A DNA stretch of 25,652 bases from Chara braunii (GCA_003427395.1 BFEA01000103.1:2470126-2495777), one strand, 5' to 3'. Positions 1 through 11,055 are shown, counted from the stretch's first letter. Translations and numbers: made by a program. Notes: generated by a model not told the origin, from the sequence alone.

Positions 1-31
1 AGTCGGTGAAACTCCGACGAAACAGTTTGTC
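1..31 (+). ncRNA. Truncated hammerhead ribozyme core (3' part)
   Basis: The window opens inside a hammerhead-like core. Position 1 would be the last base of CUGAUGA. Stem II is GUCGG (2-6) with CCGAC (14-18) around a 7-nt loop. GAA follows at 19-21, then a 3-bp stem III (ACA/UGU, loop GUU) and the expected cleavage-site C at 31. The same core occurs complete on the minus strand at 8820-8856. The left part is cut by the window edge, so stem I cannot be assessed. Known family behaviour: hammerheads with a very short stem III occur in Penelope-like elements and retrozymes. Confidence 0.5.
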
Positions 32-36
32 ACAGC

Positions 37-101
37 CCCTCGTTTGTTGTCCTCTTCTCTCTCTCTGCCTACGGTTTTACCGGGCAGTTCTGTTTGTGAC
101 G
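37..101 (+). repeat. Pyrimidine-rich module (copy 1 of 4)
   Basis: This is a 65-bp block starting CCCTCGTTTGTTGTCCTC, continuing through a CT-rich run, and ending TTTGTGACGA. It contains a hairpin-forming CTGCC...GGCAG with an inner CGGT...ACCG. The same block recurs at 8897-8961 (+), 25448-25514 (-) and 25587-25622 (+, partial). Each copy touches a TA tract, and two sit beside hammerhead cores. It is probably the non-coding part of a ribozyme-bearing retroelement. Confidence 0.6.
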
Positions 102-122
102 ATATATATTTATATATATATA

Positions 123-360
123 GGTAATTGGCGTTCGGGACAGGCCGAACGCCCGAACGTATGGGACCCCTTGGGGATGCATTCGGTCGTTCCGGTCGAA
201 CCCAAACAAAAAATCATAATAAAATAAAATACAAAATTCAAAAAAATCTGAAAAAGACCTATGTTGCAATCAGACTCACCTTGTTCTTTCTACAGCATGC
301 ATGCAAACAGATAGCAATCCAAACTGGCACCATACGGCCACACAAAGCTCAGAGATATAC
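123..360 (+). mobile_element. Foldback element fragment, left arm only
   Basis: The segment begins GGTAATTGGCGTTCGGGAC and carries the alternating GTTCGGG / CCGAACG heptamers and the ACCCCTTGGGGATGC palindrome that mark the termini of the elements at 7249 and 9125. An A-rich stretch and a CTGAAAAAGACCTATGTT tract follow, as in the other left arms. No right arm is found, so it is truncated. Its right limit is approximate. Confidence 0.6.
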
Positions 361-1325
361 AAGTTGAGAACAAAGTTCGGATAAAAACACGCTTCAATCT
401 GGCTATGGTGGGCGCTTGCACTTCACTTCCCAATTGTGTATTTACAGCATTTGTTCACATGCACTCTACTCTCGGCCTCCCTGGATATCCCACGCACACA
501 CACTCTGTATCACATACGCACACACACACTCTCGCTACCACCTCTCGTTAGCTATGGTAGCTATGGTCATCGGCTACAACTAACTACAAGCAACAATGAC
601 TGCTTTAACTCCTCTTTAGCCCACTTCTACTCCGGGCATCTGCAGACCACCTTGCACAAAACGCTAGGGCAGCGCTTCCGCATGGCTCACACAGAATGGA
701 TGAATGGTTGGAGGTTGCCTCTTGCTTTATACTTCTGTAGGTCGCTGGTCTGCCCCTTTCTACCGAGCCCATGGTGCACAGAGTCCCACATGGTACTTGC
801 TGACTAGACAAAGTGCGATTGGGATTGGGCACCGCGGACTCGACAAAGTTGGACTGCCTACTTGCTCACTTGCTTCTGGCCTAACGTGTAAAACTCTCGA
901 AAGACCACTTCCAGACTTTTCGGAAGTCTGTGGACTTGGCCTTCCGAGACTGTAGCATCTACGACCTTGACCTTTCAGGATTGTTGCAGCTACGACCTTG
1001 AACTTTTAGAGCTACAACAACTATGACCCCTACACAAGTATGACCCCTACTCGATAGGTCTACGGTTTAAGACCCGACAACTACACAGACCTATGACATA
1101 CGACATTCAACTACCAAAACATAGGTCACGGGTTCAAAACACATAGGGTCGACTTGATACTGTACACGGGTAAGGTAAGGTTTAGGGATCGAGCCTTGGA
1201 ATCTGCATCTGTTACTGCAAAGGTGAAAACCGTTTCACTCCCGCTGGCCTAAATTCGAGGTCCTCCGAGAATACTTCAGTCCAAGGTTGGACCTTTACAT
1301 TTCTTATCTCTCTTATAGGCTCGAA
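361..1325. other. Unassigned stretch left of the Ty3 fragment
   Basis: No convincing coding frame is seen. There are CA-rich and CT-rich patches (490-545) and short internal similarities such as repeated 'tacgaccttgac' (960-1000) and 'tatgacccctac' (1020-1050). It lies downstream of the minus-strand Ty3 integrase, so part of it could be that element's 3' region or LTR. I could not find a second LTR copy to prove this. Confidence 0.35.
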
Positions 1326-2310
1326 CTACATCGGGAGCGGTCTCAAGAAGTTTTGTTTGTATGAACCAGCGACCGTCTTCCAGTTTTTGAAAAGAGAATC
1401 TGACTTTATACTGTTTCTGTGGACGGCCTCTACCTCCTGCTTTAAACACATCTTCACCATGCAGTCAATGTTGTACTTTCCATCCATGTCTGGAGAGATC
1501 ATGGATCTCCATGATGAAAATTGTTGACTTGTGGTACAGGGCAACAACTTTGACAATCAAAACTAGGTAGGTGTGGAGGTGTACTGGAATCTCGACTGTG
1601 TAGGACAGTCCATCCTCTCCGCCCTTAACTTCTAAAACTGACCATGGTCCTCTGTATGCAGGTAGTAGCTTCTGCGAGATGTTTTCCTCAGAAGCGAACT
1701 CTTTTGACTTGACCCAGACTAAGTCGCCTACGTGGAACTGTGATGGGCGACGGTGCTTATTGGCTTGTTCTATCATCTTCTGCAGGGTCATATTGAGGTT
1801 GTCTACAATGGGAGCTATCTCTTTCTCATGTTGTATCGCGAACTCCCTCTTACCGGGCGGTAGCCTCTGGATTTGATCTCGGTTCAGCCCTTCAAACGTC
1901 TGCGCACTCTAAAGGACTTATGCAACTCGTTGGGAGTGTGACAAGTGGCTAGATGTACACTGTTGTTGTATGCACTGGCTACCTTAGGAAGCATCTCGTC
2001 CCAGTTGACTTGATTGGGTCTAATATACATTCTAAGAACTTGTTGTAGAATCTTGTTCATCTGTTCAGTCTGACCGTTAGTCTTTGGATGACGGTCAGAT
2101 GACTACAACAACTCAGAGCCGTAGACTCTCATAAGTTCCTGCCAGTTCTTACTAGTGAACCTGGGATCTCTGTCACTAACTATCGACAGCGGTAGACCAT
2201 GCTCACTGACCCAGTGATAAAAAAACTTGTCTATAACTAAATATGTACGTGCCTCTGCAGGCAAGGGAACAACAATTGCATATTTGCTAAAGTTATCAAC
2301 CATAACCACG
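1326..2310 (-). pseudogene. Ty3/gypsy integrase fragment with chromodomain-like tail
   Basis: The minus-strand frames give the C-terminal two thirds of a Ty3-type integrase. A VDNFSKYA block comes first, then the second catalytic aspartate in IVSDRDPRFTS (about 2160), then the catalytic glutamate in NGQTEQMN (about 2065), all in one frame with a TAG between them. After a frameshift, 1465-1791 encodes the C-terminal domain with VGDLVWVKSKEF and AYRGPWSVLEV (GPY/F-like). Around 1326-1440 another frame reads like a weak chromodomain end (GRWF...LLETAPDVVRAY), which would place it with the chromoviruses. The first catalytic aspartate and the zinc-binding N-terminus are missing because a foldback element sits at 2311. 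Stops and frame changes make it non-functional. Confidence 0.8.
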
Positions 2311-2778
2311 ATGCCCGAACCCGAACGTTCAGGACGGGCCGAATGCCCAAACCCGAACGCCCGAAGTTCGGGACCCCTTGGGGATGCGTTCGGTCGTTCG
2401 GGCCGAACGCAGATAAAAAAAATAAAATAAAAATAAAAATAAACATCTGAAAAAAATCTAAAAAAGGGATATGTTATGAAAACAGATAAAATAAACAACA
2501 TTTGTCCGAGCATTACATCCAAATTCCTTACAAATTTGAAATAAAAATTAAAACTAGAAAATAAAATTAATCACAAAAATAAAAAAAAAATGAAAAGAGA
2601 ATTAAAATTAGTGAGTGAGCGAGAACGTTTTCGACATCGCCATCTTTGGCGATTTTTTTTTTTTTTTGGCAAAACCAAATGCCCTGAAAATGTACAGAAA
2701 ATTGTACTTCACATTCCGAAGGGATCCCCTACGTTCAGGTATTCGGGTTCGGGCATTCGGCCCGTCCCAATTTTACCC
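2311..2778. mobile_element. Short foldback element interrupting the Ty3 integrase
   Basis: The left end (2311-2415) carries the GTTCGGG/CCGAACG heptamer array, then the A-rich spacer and a CATTACATCCAAATTCCTTA tract. One copy of the two-hairpin module follows at about 2617-2715. The right end (about 2717-2775) is an inverted, shortened copy of the heptamer terminus (GGTTCGGGCATTCGGCCCGT). Compared with the 1.56-kb relative at 7249-8808 it lacks the centre and most of the right arm, so it looks like a deletion derivative. No target duplication was found, and the rest of the integrase does not reappear on the right. Confidence 0.65.
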
Positions 2779-4205
2779 GCCCACATACCCTGGGCGTCAG
2801 ACCTCCCCAAGGATCATGCCTGGGTATCCGGCCAGGCGTGAGAATCTTCGTAGAAAAAGAACTATAATATATATGAACTAGGCTACTAGCCAGCCCACTC
2901 GGGTCACCTTGTTTGCCCGGCCTGCCCAACTGTGCAACGACCCTAGAGGGTCCCAGCGGCAAAAAAAAAAAGAAAAAAAATTATAAAAATAAACAGAATG
3001 ATTTTTGACTCTAGATCGTGGATGGGATAAGATAAAATCACTCAGATGAGACAACTCAAGGAGAAACTCAGTGAGAGACAGTCATCACACATGACACAAG
3101 TAAACGACATCATAGCGGTTGTCATACGTGACACAAGTGAGCGACAACGTAGTTACAAAGTGAAAGTAGGTCCAATTCAAGTACAACTGTACATTACCAC
3201 AACCCAGAAACCACAAATGCGATCCATGTCCTCGAACAGGTAAACTACTGTCATTAAAGACGACAACAGTCATCACTATTCGCCTACCCGAAAGAGAACT
3301 TCTACACTAAATATCTACGTATATATAGTCCACGTGGCGCAAGTCACTGCTCATAAGAGTTCACAGTTAGACTATTAGATCTAGAGAGAGATTAATTTAT
3401 TGGATTCATAGATTCTTTGTTATGTCTACTATAGATAATTTTTTTTGAATCTATCATATACTCTCTATCCTCCTATATAAAATTTCTATGTTTTATAGAA
3501 TAGACATTGTTAATAGACTGTATTTATCAATCAATACAAAAGAGAAATTCTTTTTCTATTTGTATTGATTTGATTATTTGAGAATGATTTTTCTTGTTTT
3601 TCTAGAATAATAGAGTCTATGGTATAGAAATAGAAAAAAAAAAGATGCTTGTCTATTTTCTATTAGAATCAATGATGTGTTAATCTTATCTTCGAAGTGA
3701 AATTTCATACTAGTCTCAAGGGAACTGTACCGAGTACCGGTTGGTAAGGACCTTACAGCCCCTAACTAGCCAATTGAACCAACGAAGTTTCCAGACTAGT
3801 CCCATGAGAGCTGTGTCGAAGTACCGGTCCAAGAAGACTAAACCAAACTAACCAACTGACCGATGTTCGAGTCTGAAATAGTACTAGTCCAAATAGTCTC
3901 AAATCCAACTTCTACAATTCGCCTAGTTCATGAAGCAAAACATTGTCTGACCCAGGTTCGAATCCATGACAACAAAAAAAAACACGATCCTGGTTTCAGA
4001 CCTTAGGTAATAATCTTGTTAAAGTCAAAAGTTAATACGAGAGGTCCAAAGGTAGTCAGTATCGAAGAAATAAGGTTCCCTGTCACAGTCCATAAATCCT
4101 ACAGAATGAAAAACACGACGTCAAATCATTACCAAAGTATCGGATAACTGATGAGTCGATGGCCTAAGACAGGTATCGAACAACAAGTTGTCAAATGTCA
4201 CCTCG
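2779..4205. other. Unassigned stretch with small diverged duplications
   Basis: No supported gene. Visible features are a GC-rich patch ending in an A-run (2780-2980), a direct near-duplication built on 'tgacacaagt' (3095 and 3130), an AT-rich segment (3400-3680), and two diverged copies about 84 bp apart starting 'actagtc' (3709 and 3793, sharing 'gtaccgg'). The right part lies downstream of the decayed minus-strand PLE RT and may be its 3' non-coding region. Confidence 0.4.
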
Positions 4206-7200
4206 TCATGCAACAAAACGCTGTAGGGTATGCATGAAGAATCTTTTGGGGAAATCTTTCGGAGCCAGTTCAAGTTGCAATGTCAAAACCATGTCCGGGA
4301 TCTCAAAGCGTAAAGAAGTATTTATGTCGATCATGTGAAGATAGCTACCAATAATGGCACTCCACTGCCTCTTGCAGCCCCAAGAGTAGTAGGACTGTCC
4401 ATTCCGTATCATGAGTTTCCCATATCCCCACACACATGCTTCGTTCTTAGACAGTTGTACGCATCCCAAATACGAAACTGGTTGTGCAATTCGCACTTTG
4501 CACCCGAGGAACTCAAATGTTCTCGAACCATCATCGGTCCGCTTTAGCTGCAAATTATCCGGATAGCATCTTAAAAACAGTTTCATGATCCAATCAAAGG
4601 TATCAACATTACGGTATGAGACGACCAACATTACATCATCAATTAGCTGTGTAGCAAGAACCAAATTAGTCGATCTACCCAAAGTACATATGAAATTGTA
4701 CTCGGAGTAAGCACACATGATACAGGCAAGCGGAGGACTTGTACTTTTCCCCATGGGAATCCTCAATTCCTGCTTAAGGATGACCCAGTGGCAAAAAACT
4801 ACATATGAGATATATCAATCGATAGAAAATTTTGAATGTCAGCAAGGTCAAGTTTTCTCCAATGGTTAGCACCAGTTGAGTTCCCAAAACTCACTCCCTT
4901 ACCTCTGGTGTTCATTCTAACCCAAGTCCGATTGCGAGACAAATGATAGCAAAGTAACCAATCAATGGCTTCGAAAATTGTCGGATGAGACAATTTACTA
5001 AATATTTTTTTAATATCAAATGATTGCGTCTCAATCGTACGATTAGGGCCTAGGCGACGAAAGCGTTCATTAACCACACGTAGACCATCAGCCAGATCTG
5101 AGACAGATCTCAGATTGAAATGTCAATTCCTTGGCAAAGTCTTCAACAAAAAATTCAGGTACTTAGCAACAATCCTCCCAGTTCGTACCATGGGCTCCTT
5201 AAACAAAGGACAGATAGGTCGGTATCTGCATAAGTCTTTCTGTTTTGGAATGACGTAAGCAGATCCAAAACCGCCTCTCTTTTCCCATTTCGCAAACTTC
5301 CTCATTCCTTTGGATGACATATCCTCATAAATTTCCCGAAGGATAATCCTCGCAGTCGCTCACATCACTCTATATCCACTATTGAATGCAAAACTGGTCA
5401 ACATAGCTTCGTGATATAGTGGGGGCACATCACGACAGACTCACCCGAGTTCCGGTCAATTCCAGCAATCACCAGTCCATCTAATCGATTCTTCAAATCC
5501 AAAACATCTGTCATTGACAAAAACTTAGCTTCATGATACAAGATTAAAGTGCATCCAACGGCACATAAGATGCCCTGTTTTTACAGTTATGTCAACATTT
5601 GAATCTTCGAGCCAACTCTTCGCGAAGGAGTGGGATGCGGTCATAAACCGTCGCTCTCGGTATGTTTTTACCGTCTGATAAGAGGGGGTGAATCCCCTCC
5701 AATTTGCTAAGGCAGAAGAAGACGTGTCCCTTCAATCATGGAAGGGAAAAACCCACACAATTGCAGACTAGCACATCGCGTGCAGCAAAGCTACGCTGAT
5801 TGTGCAAAATATCAGATACTGAAGGGTTCTTGACCCAAACAATACGAATCTTCTTTCGTGCACGAGCAAAAAAATAGTACGACAAATGACATTCTATGAG
5901 TAGATCGTTAGCAACCTTCTTAAGTTCAGAGATACGAATTTGATCATCGAACTAAATTCGAAAGATTAAGTCAGCACACAAACTCAAGTCAAAGCGTTCC
6001 TGAAAATAACGGGAGATCAAATGATACACGTATTTTCTCGTGGATTTTCGTAAGAAATCTTTAACAACATTATATATTCACAGAATTGAACTCATACTCC
6101 GTTGGTTTAGCTCATGCAGGTTGCGTGGGTTCCTCGGGATCCCAACCAAAATACGTTTAAGATAACTGTATTGATGTTTCCATTTACATACGAAAATAAC
6201 CTCAAAAGAGTCACCAGTCTCAACTGTAGATTTACAATCTTCCAAATGAAGAATAAGATCACCACAACGAAGTTTTGTTTTGCCAAAAGCACGGACCAAC
6301 TTCTTCAAGGATGGGCACCAAATGTTCCCCCCTTTCGTACGAAACCCGACTACAGTATCACAAAAAGAAAACAAAAGTATGCTTGTAAAAATATCATTCA
6401 TAGGACTTTTACTCAGCATGCTAATTTTAATTCAACAATGGTATCACGAATCTACAATAGCCCTGCTAATTAAATATCGTCAAGGAATCTATAGAAATCA
6501 ACCTCCAAACCACACAATAGGCTGCGAAGAAAACGAATTGGTTTTACAACAATATATTCAGCAGAGTCCTTCCTCCTCCGTCTCCGTTTTTTCTTCCCTG
6601 GTTTTCGAGGTTTGCATGTTTGTGTAACTTTTTTACAACCTGAAGAATTCAGGAAGGGAGACCACTGGTTAATATATACCGTTTCCAGTTTAGCCAAATC
6701 CGGGCCTACGAGAACATCGACAACAATTAGAGCATAGTTACCTATGCCAAACGAGCTAAGCCATCAATGAAAGTGGGATTGATTACGTGTCTTATACTTG
6801 TAAATATGTTCATGTCATCTAACATTTACATCACGGGTCGTTTGACCAACATAAAACGATATGCAGAATAGCGAGATCGCCATATATACACAATTCTACA
6901 ACCCAAGGATCCTGGACCATGCTTGTTATACAACGAAACCCATGTAGGTACAAATAGATAACAACAAAATGGTAATACGGAGCAATCGCTCAATCTTACG
7001 ATCAAATGAAAACGATTGATAACGTAGGTGAGTTAAAAACCTACAAAATCGTCATAATTGTGACACACTGAAGTCCCATCATTCCATTGCATCCTCATGC
7101 TGGGTGGTACGAGCATCAGATTCGATCGAGATCACATCCGCCTTTAACGGCGAAACTTCTCCGAATGCCTGAAGTGTCATGTACTCGACAATGTAAAAAA

Positions 7201-7248
7201 TGACGGTTTACTTCCTTACAAATCTTCTGCAGCTCTGGCGCCCCAAGA
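4206..7248 (-). pseudogene. Decayed N-terminal-endonuclease Penelope-like element (second copy)
   Basis: This is a minus-strand relative of the intact element at 12821-18766, recognisable segment by segment in the same order. From 5' to 3' these are a SAP-like ELQKICKE piece (about 7225), a linker with CRFLTHLR (about 7040), a GIY-YIG core with FYVGQTTRDVNVR (about 6840), the endonuclease glutamate region KLETVYINQWSPFLN (about 6680), a GGNIW segment (about 6325), the CNC motif (about 5765), RYRPICP (about 5215), motif A SFDIKKIFSKL (about 5010), motif B RIPMGKSTSPPL (about 4755) and motif C LIDDVM (about 4645). Nucleotide identity is also obvious around 5760-5870. Frameshifts (for example near 4780) and TGA, TAG and TAA codons break it. 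It is more AT-rich than its relative, as expected after long methylation-driven decay. The foldback element at 7249 truncates its 5' side. No pseudo-LTR was found. Confidence 0.85.
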
Positions 7249-8808
7249 CAGGGTAACCGGCGTTCGGGACGGGCCGAACGCCCGAACCCGAACGCCCGAA
7301 CGTATGGGACCCCTTGGGGATGCGTTCGGTCGTCCGAGCCGAGCGCGGACCCCAAAAAAAAAAAAAAAAAAAAAGACAAAGTCATCAAAAAAATCTAAAA
7401 AAAAGATATGTTATGGAGAAAAATAAATTAAACAAAATTTACCTGAGCATTACATCCGAATTCCTAACCTAATTTGAAATAAAAATAAAATACGGAAAAC
7501 AAATACTAATAATAAAAATAAATAAAAATAAAAAGAGAATTGAATTTAGCGAGTGAGCGAGCATGTTTTCAACACCGCCATCTTTGGCGATTTTTTTTTT
7601 TTTCTTGGCATAGCTAAATCGCCTGAAAATTCACAGATGTGTACTTCACATAATAAAAAACCCAGTAAAAAAGTTTCAAAAAATAATAAAATTGTCTAGA
7701 CCCCGAACTAAAGTGAACACAAAAAGTAAAAAGTGAAAAAATATGTGGGGGAGCACGTTTTGACACCGCCATTTTTGGCGATTTTTAATTCTTATTTGGC
7801 TTCGCCAAATGACTTGAAAATTTACAGGCATGTACCTCACGTCATAGGGAACTCACAAAAAAGAATTTAGAAAAAAAAAATATTTTTAGGCCCCGAAATA
7901 ATTTTTGGCGGGGTCCGAACGCCGTCGGGTTCGGACCCCGAACGGGACCCCGAACGCCGGTACGTACGGAGGTCTGCCCGGTGACCTCCGTATGTACGGG
8001 CTGGTGATCCTGTACATATATATATAGAGAGAGAGAGAGTTGCCAGGCCGAACGTACGGAGGCCCCGAAGCTGACCCCCGAACGTTCGGGCGTTCGGGTC
8101 CCCGTACGGGGCCCGAACTCGAAGGGGTTCGGACCCCGCAAAAAACTATTTTGGTACCTAAAACTTATTAGTTTTTTCTGATTTGTTTTTCATGAGTTCT
8201 CTGTTATGTAAGTTACCCGTCTCTTAATTTTGAAGTCATTCTGTGAAGCCAAACAATAATGCAAAATCGGCAAAGATGGTAGTGTCAAAACTTGTTTTTC
8301 CACTTACTAATTTATTTTTTTTCTCTTTTCACTTTTTGTTTTCCTTTTATTTCGGGGCCTGAAAAAAATTATTATTTTTTCACACTTTATTTGTAGGTTT
8401 TCTATTATGTAAGATACATATGTATAAAATTTTATGGCATTTGACAAAGCCAAAAAAAAAATGAAAAATCGCCAAAGATGGCGATGTCAAAAACTTGCTC
8501 ACCCATGCAATAATTCCGTTCTCCTTTTATTTTTTTTTATTTTCATTAATATTATTTATTTTTCGTATTTGATTTGTATTTCAAATTTGGTAAGGAATTT
8601 GGATGTACTGTTGAGGCAAATGTTGTTTAGTTTATTCGTCTGCATGACATATGTTTTTTTCAGAATGTTTGGAAACATTTTTTATTTTATTTTTTTATTT
8701 TTTTTGGTTCCACGTTCGGCCGAACGTCCGAACGCGTCGAGAGGGGGTCCCAAACGTTCGGGCGTTCGGGTTCGGGTGTTCGGCCCGTCCCGAACGCCGG
8801 CAACCCAT
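7249..8808. mobile_element. Long foldback (inverted-repeat) element, 1.56 kb
   Basis: The left end reads CAGGGTAACCGGCGTTCGGG and the right end is its near-inverse (CCCGAACGCCGGCAACCC). The two halves are imperfect inverted copies: heptamer-rich terminus, A/T-rich spacer, 'aatttgaaat' tract, two tandem copies of a hairpin module of about 100 bp, a GGCCCCGAAATAATTTTTGG block and a TACGGAGGTC block, then the mirror image. It has no coding capacity. It interrupts the SAP-like part of the decayed PLE. The CAGGG end resembles hAT-type termini, but I found no 8-bp target duplication, so the superfamily stays open. Confidence 0.75.
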
Positions 8809-8819
8809 ATAGGGGCTGT

Positions 8820-8856
8820 GACAAACTGTTTCGTCGGAGTTTCACCGACTCATCAG
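8820..8856 (-). ncRNA. Hammerhead ribozyme-like core
   Basis: On the minus strand CUGAUGA (8856-8850) is followed by a perfect 5-bp stem II GUCGG/CCGAC with loop UGAAACU. GAA (8833-8831), a 3-bp stem III (ACA, loop GUU, UGU) and C at 8820 follow, where cleavage would occur. All invariant core bases are present. Stem I is the weak point: CCUC upstream does not pair with ACAG downstream, although farther out AUAUAG could pair with CUAUAU. The upstream side is a TA microsatellite, so the original stem I may be lost. Confidence 0.55.
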
Positions 8857-8860
8857 GAGG

Positions 8861-8892
<32 letters not shown>

Positions 8893-8896
8893 ACAA

Positions 8897-8958
8897 CCCT
8901 CGTTTCTTGTCCTCTTCTCTCTCTCTGCCTACGGTTTACCGGGCAATTTTGTTTGTGA

Positions 8959-8961
<3 letters not shown>
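8897..8961 (+). repeat. Pyrimidine-rich module (copy 2 of 4)
   Basis: Near-identical to 37-101 (CCCTCGTTTCTTGTCCTC ... TTTGTGACGA). It is separated from the inverted hammerhead core by a short TA tract and followed by the long TA microsatellite. Confidence 0.6.
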
Positions 8962-9039
<78 letters not shown>

Positions 9040-9040
9040 N

Positions 9041-9124
<84 letters not shown>
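8960..9124. repeat. TA dinucleotide microsatellite with one ambiguous base
   Basis: An almost perfect (TA)n run of about 160 bp with an N at 9040. The phase appears to shift at the N, so the true length is probably uncertain in the assembly. Protein-like readings across it are artefacts of the repeat. Confidence 0.95.
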
Positions 9125-9127
<3 letters not shown>

Positions 9128-10290
9128 GGTAACTGACGTTGAAGACAGGCTGGTCGCCCAAACCCGAACGCCCGAACGTATGGGACCCCTCGAGGACGCG
9201 TTCGGTCGTTCGAACGAACACATAAAAAAAAAAAAAAAAAATCTGAAAAAATATATATTATGAAGAAACATAAAATTAACAACATTTGCATGAGCATTTC
9301 ATCCAAATTCCTTACCAGATTTGAAATAAAAATAAAATACGTAAAATAAAACAATAAAAATAAAAAATAAAAAGAGAATTAAAATTGGTGAGTGAGCGAC
9401 TACGTTTTCAACACTGCCATATTTGGCGATTTTTCATTTTGTTTTCGAAAATCCAAATGCCACCAAAATTGATTGATGTGTACTTCACATAGTACAAAGC
9501 TCATTAAAAAAGTTTCAAAAAATAATAAAATTGTTTAGGCTCCGCCAGGGTCACCAACCCGTACGTATGGAGGTCCCTGGGCCGACCTCCGTACATACGG
9601 GCGTTCGGGGTCCGAACCTGACAGCGTTCGGCCCCCGCCAAAATTATGTCGGGGCCTGAAAAAAACTGTTGTTTTCTGATTAGTTTTTTGTGAGCTCTCT
9701 ATGATGTGAGGTACATGCCTATAAATTTTGAAGTCATTTTGCTAAGTCAAAACAAACTTAAAAATCGCCAAAAATGGCAGTGTCAAAACGTGCTCACCCA
9801 CTCACTATTTTGCTCTTTTTTTTATTTTTACGTTTTGTTTTCACTTTGTTGTGGGACCTAAAATAAATTATATATATATATTTTTCAAATAATAATTTTT
9901 GGACAATGTGATGTACATATCTTTTAATTTTCAGGGCGTTTGGCTGTACCAAAACAAAATGAAAAATCCCCAAAGATGGCGGTATCGAAAACGTGCTCGC
10001 TCAATCACTAATATTAATTATATTTTCAGTTTTTGTTTTTTTATTAGTTTTATTTTCTGTATTATTATTTTTTTCAAATTTGGTAAGTGATTTGGATGTA
10101 TTGTTCAGGCATTTATTGTATTTTTCGTCATAACATATCGTTTATTTATTATTATTATTATTATTATTTTTTTTATTTTATTTTTTTAATCCGCGTTCAG
10201 TTCGAACGACCGAACGCATCCCGAAGGGGTCCCGCACGTTTGGGCATTCGAGTTCGGGCGTTCGGCCCATCTCGAACGTCGGTTACCCTG
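9125..10290. mobile_element. Foldback element, 1.17 kb
   Basis: The left terminus is CAGGGTAACTGACGTT and the right terminus ends GTCGGTTACCCTG, giving a clean 9-bp terminal inverted repeat (CAGGGTAAC) with heptamer arrays inside. Internally it holds hairpin modules at about 9390-9492 (+), 9695-9805 (-) and 9908-10010 (-) and a central TACGGAGGTC-type palindromic block. No coding capacity is seen. The left flank is TA repeat, the right flank is not, and no duplication was found. Confidence 0.75.
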
Positions 10291-11055
10291 GGCCCTGCAA
10301 TAAAGTGATAACAAAAAGTTAAAAGTGAAAAAAAATTAAAAAATAGTAAGTGGGTGAGCACATTTTGACACCTCTATCTTTGACGATGTTTAATGTTTTC
10401 TGGGCTTAGCAAAATGCGTTCAAAATTTTTAGGTATGTACCTCACATCATAAAGAACTCACAAAAAAACTTCAGAAAAAATATATATTTTTAGGCCCTAA
10501 AATAATTTTTGGCGGGGGCCAAACGCCTTCGGGTTCGGACCCTTAACGGGACCCCGAATGCCCGGACGTACGGAGGTCAGCTTAGGCTCCTCCGTACGTA
10601 CGGGTTGGTGACCCTATATATACATATATGTATGTAATATATAATATATATATTATGCGCTCTCCCAGAGAATCATAAATTCGGGTTCATTCTTTTTTTG
10701 CAAGTTGGATGTCAAAGGCCGTAGGGGGAAAAAAAAATAGTTTTAAAGGGGCTAAAGGGGTCTAAAGGGAAGTGTCTTTGTGTGATTATGTTGTTGGTTT
10801 TTTTTCCCAATTATGTGAGGAATTATAATGTGACCCTCAAGCCAAAAGTCGTTTGTATTTCAATTCTACACAACACTAGGTTACCAGAGTGGCCCAGGAC
10901 CACTTGCCCGGCCAGGCAAAAAACAAATTAAAATTTTAAAAAATAAAAATTATTTTTTAGTTTTTATTTTTATTTTAAATTTGGTAAGGAATTTATATGT
11001 GAGCCTAAGGCAAAAGTTGTTCAGTTTATGTTTCTGCATAACAAAGTTGGTTTTT

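Noticed and set aside
4148-4190. CTGATGAGTCGATGG as a further hammerhead core
   Set aside because: CUGAUGA and a 3-bp stem II are present, but no GAAA follows and no cleavage triplet is correctly placed.
7249-8808. Assigning the foldback elements to hAT from the CAGGG end
   Set aside because: No 8-bp target duplication could be found at any copy, so the assignment is unsupported.
8907-9354. Long open frames with alternating Ile-Tyr across 8960-9124 on both strands
   Set aside because: They are translations of the TA microsatellite with one ambiguous base and have no protein meaning.
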